Below, piece after piece: positions 63,978 to 64,000 of a stretch of 64,000 nt of DNA. How positions within the stretch are numbered: the first letter of the stretch is position 1; every line of letters starts with the position of its first letter. A program made the translations under genes and the position numbers. The stretch comes from Nigrospora sphaerica (Eukaryota; Ascomycota; Sordariomycetes; Amphisphaeriales; Apiosporaceae): positions 62,001-126,000 of the forward strand of contig JAGVVL010000009.1 in the NCBI GenBank assembly GCA_018287875.1, written 5' to 3'. The notes under the pieces are model-generated. The model did no database searches, was not told where the DNA came from, and was given only the letters and a program-made list of their open reading frames with translations.

Positions 63978-64000
63978 CTGCAGCTGCTGTCACTTATACC

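Noticed and set aside
1..64000. Starship-type giant mobile element
   Set aside because: NLR genes are typical Starship cargo, but no DUF3435 tyrosine recombinase (captain) or matching element ends could be recognised in the window.

Overview
The window looks like accessory, repeat-rich chromosomal DNA of a filamentous ascomycete (Pezizomycotina). The reasons are genes split by short GT..AG introns (44-76 nt), fungal-type NLR/STAND receptors, a HET domain, a Zn2Cys6 regulator, fungal membrane families (DUF6601, DUF7727) and relics of a MULE-type DNA transposon and a Tad/I-like LINE. The species cannot be named from the sequence. All exon joins given here were found by eye from frame continuity, splice sites and family conservation; none has transcript support.

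Layout, left to right. 0.3-1.7 kb (-): PD-(D/E)XK nuclease-like protein. 2.9-7.6 kb (-): hydrolase-NACHT-WD40 receptor with eight almost identical WD40 units. 7.9-8.9 kb (+): DUF6601 membrane gene broken by one stop codon. 9.2-12.4 kb and 19.1-22.2 kb: two direct copies of a 3.1-3.2 kb unit, each with a gene for an acidic protein of unknown family; a short third fragment lies at 13.7 kb. 15.7-17.4 kb (-): unknown coiled-coil protein with a paralogue at 61.3-62.9 kb (+). 22.5-23.2 kb (-): degenerate 5-hydroxyisourate hydrolase-like gene. 24.6-26.4 kb (+): MATE-like transporter. 26.8-27.3 kb (+): DUF7727 pseudogene. 27.8-31.7 kb (-): NACHT-WD40 (NWD) receptor. 33.8-34.8 kb (-): JmjC-like pseudogene with three stops. 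39.0-43.0 kb (-): hydrolase-NACHT-ankyrin receptor. 43.2-44.3 kb (-): degenerate EF1A-like GTPase. 44.9-45.5 kb (+): FAR1/MULE relic. 46.9-47.7 kb (-) and 59.2-60.0 kb (+): two members of an unknown family sharing one intron position. 48.8-49.5 kb (+): minimal Zn2Cys6 protein. 51.2-54.7 kb (+): HET-NB-ARC-TPR receptor, flanked by direct repeats. 63.1-64.0 kb (-): LINE RNase H relic.

The main theme is a cluster of four intact NLR-type receptors with four different architectures within 52 kb. They combine two kinds of fused effector (SesB-like alpha/beta hydrolase, HET), an NWD-type N-terminal domain, two NTPase types (NACHT, NB-ARC) and three sensor repeat types (WD40, ankyrin, TPR). Receptors of this kind act in fungal non-self recognition and programmed cell death. 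Between them lie decayed genes whose stop codons can nearly all be explained by C-to-T (or G-to-A) changes, as expected if repeat-induced point mutation or a similar process has acted. The sensor arrays stay open and nearly identical, which suggests recent unequal exchange and selection. The two paralogous families of unknown function and the duplicated acidic-protein unit are the best candidates for something undescribed.
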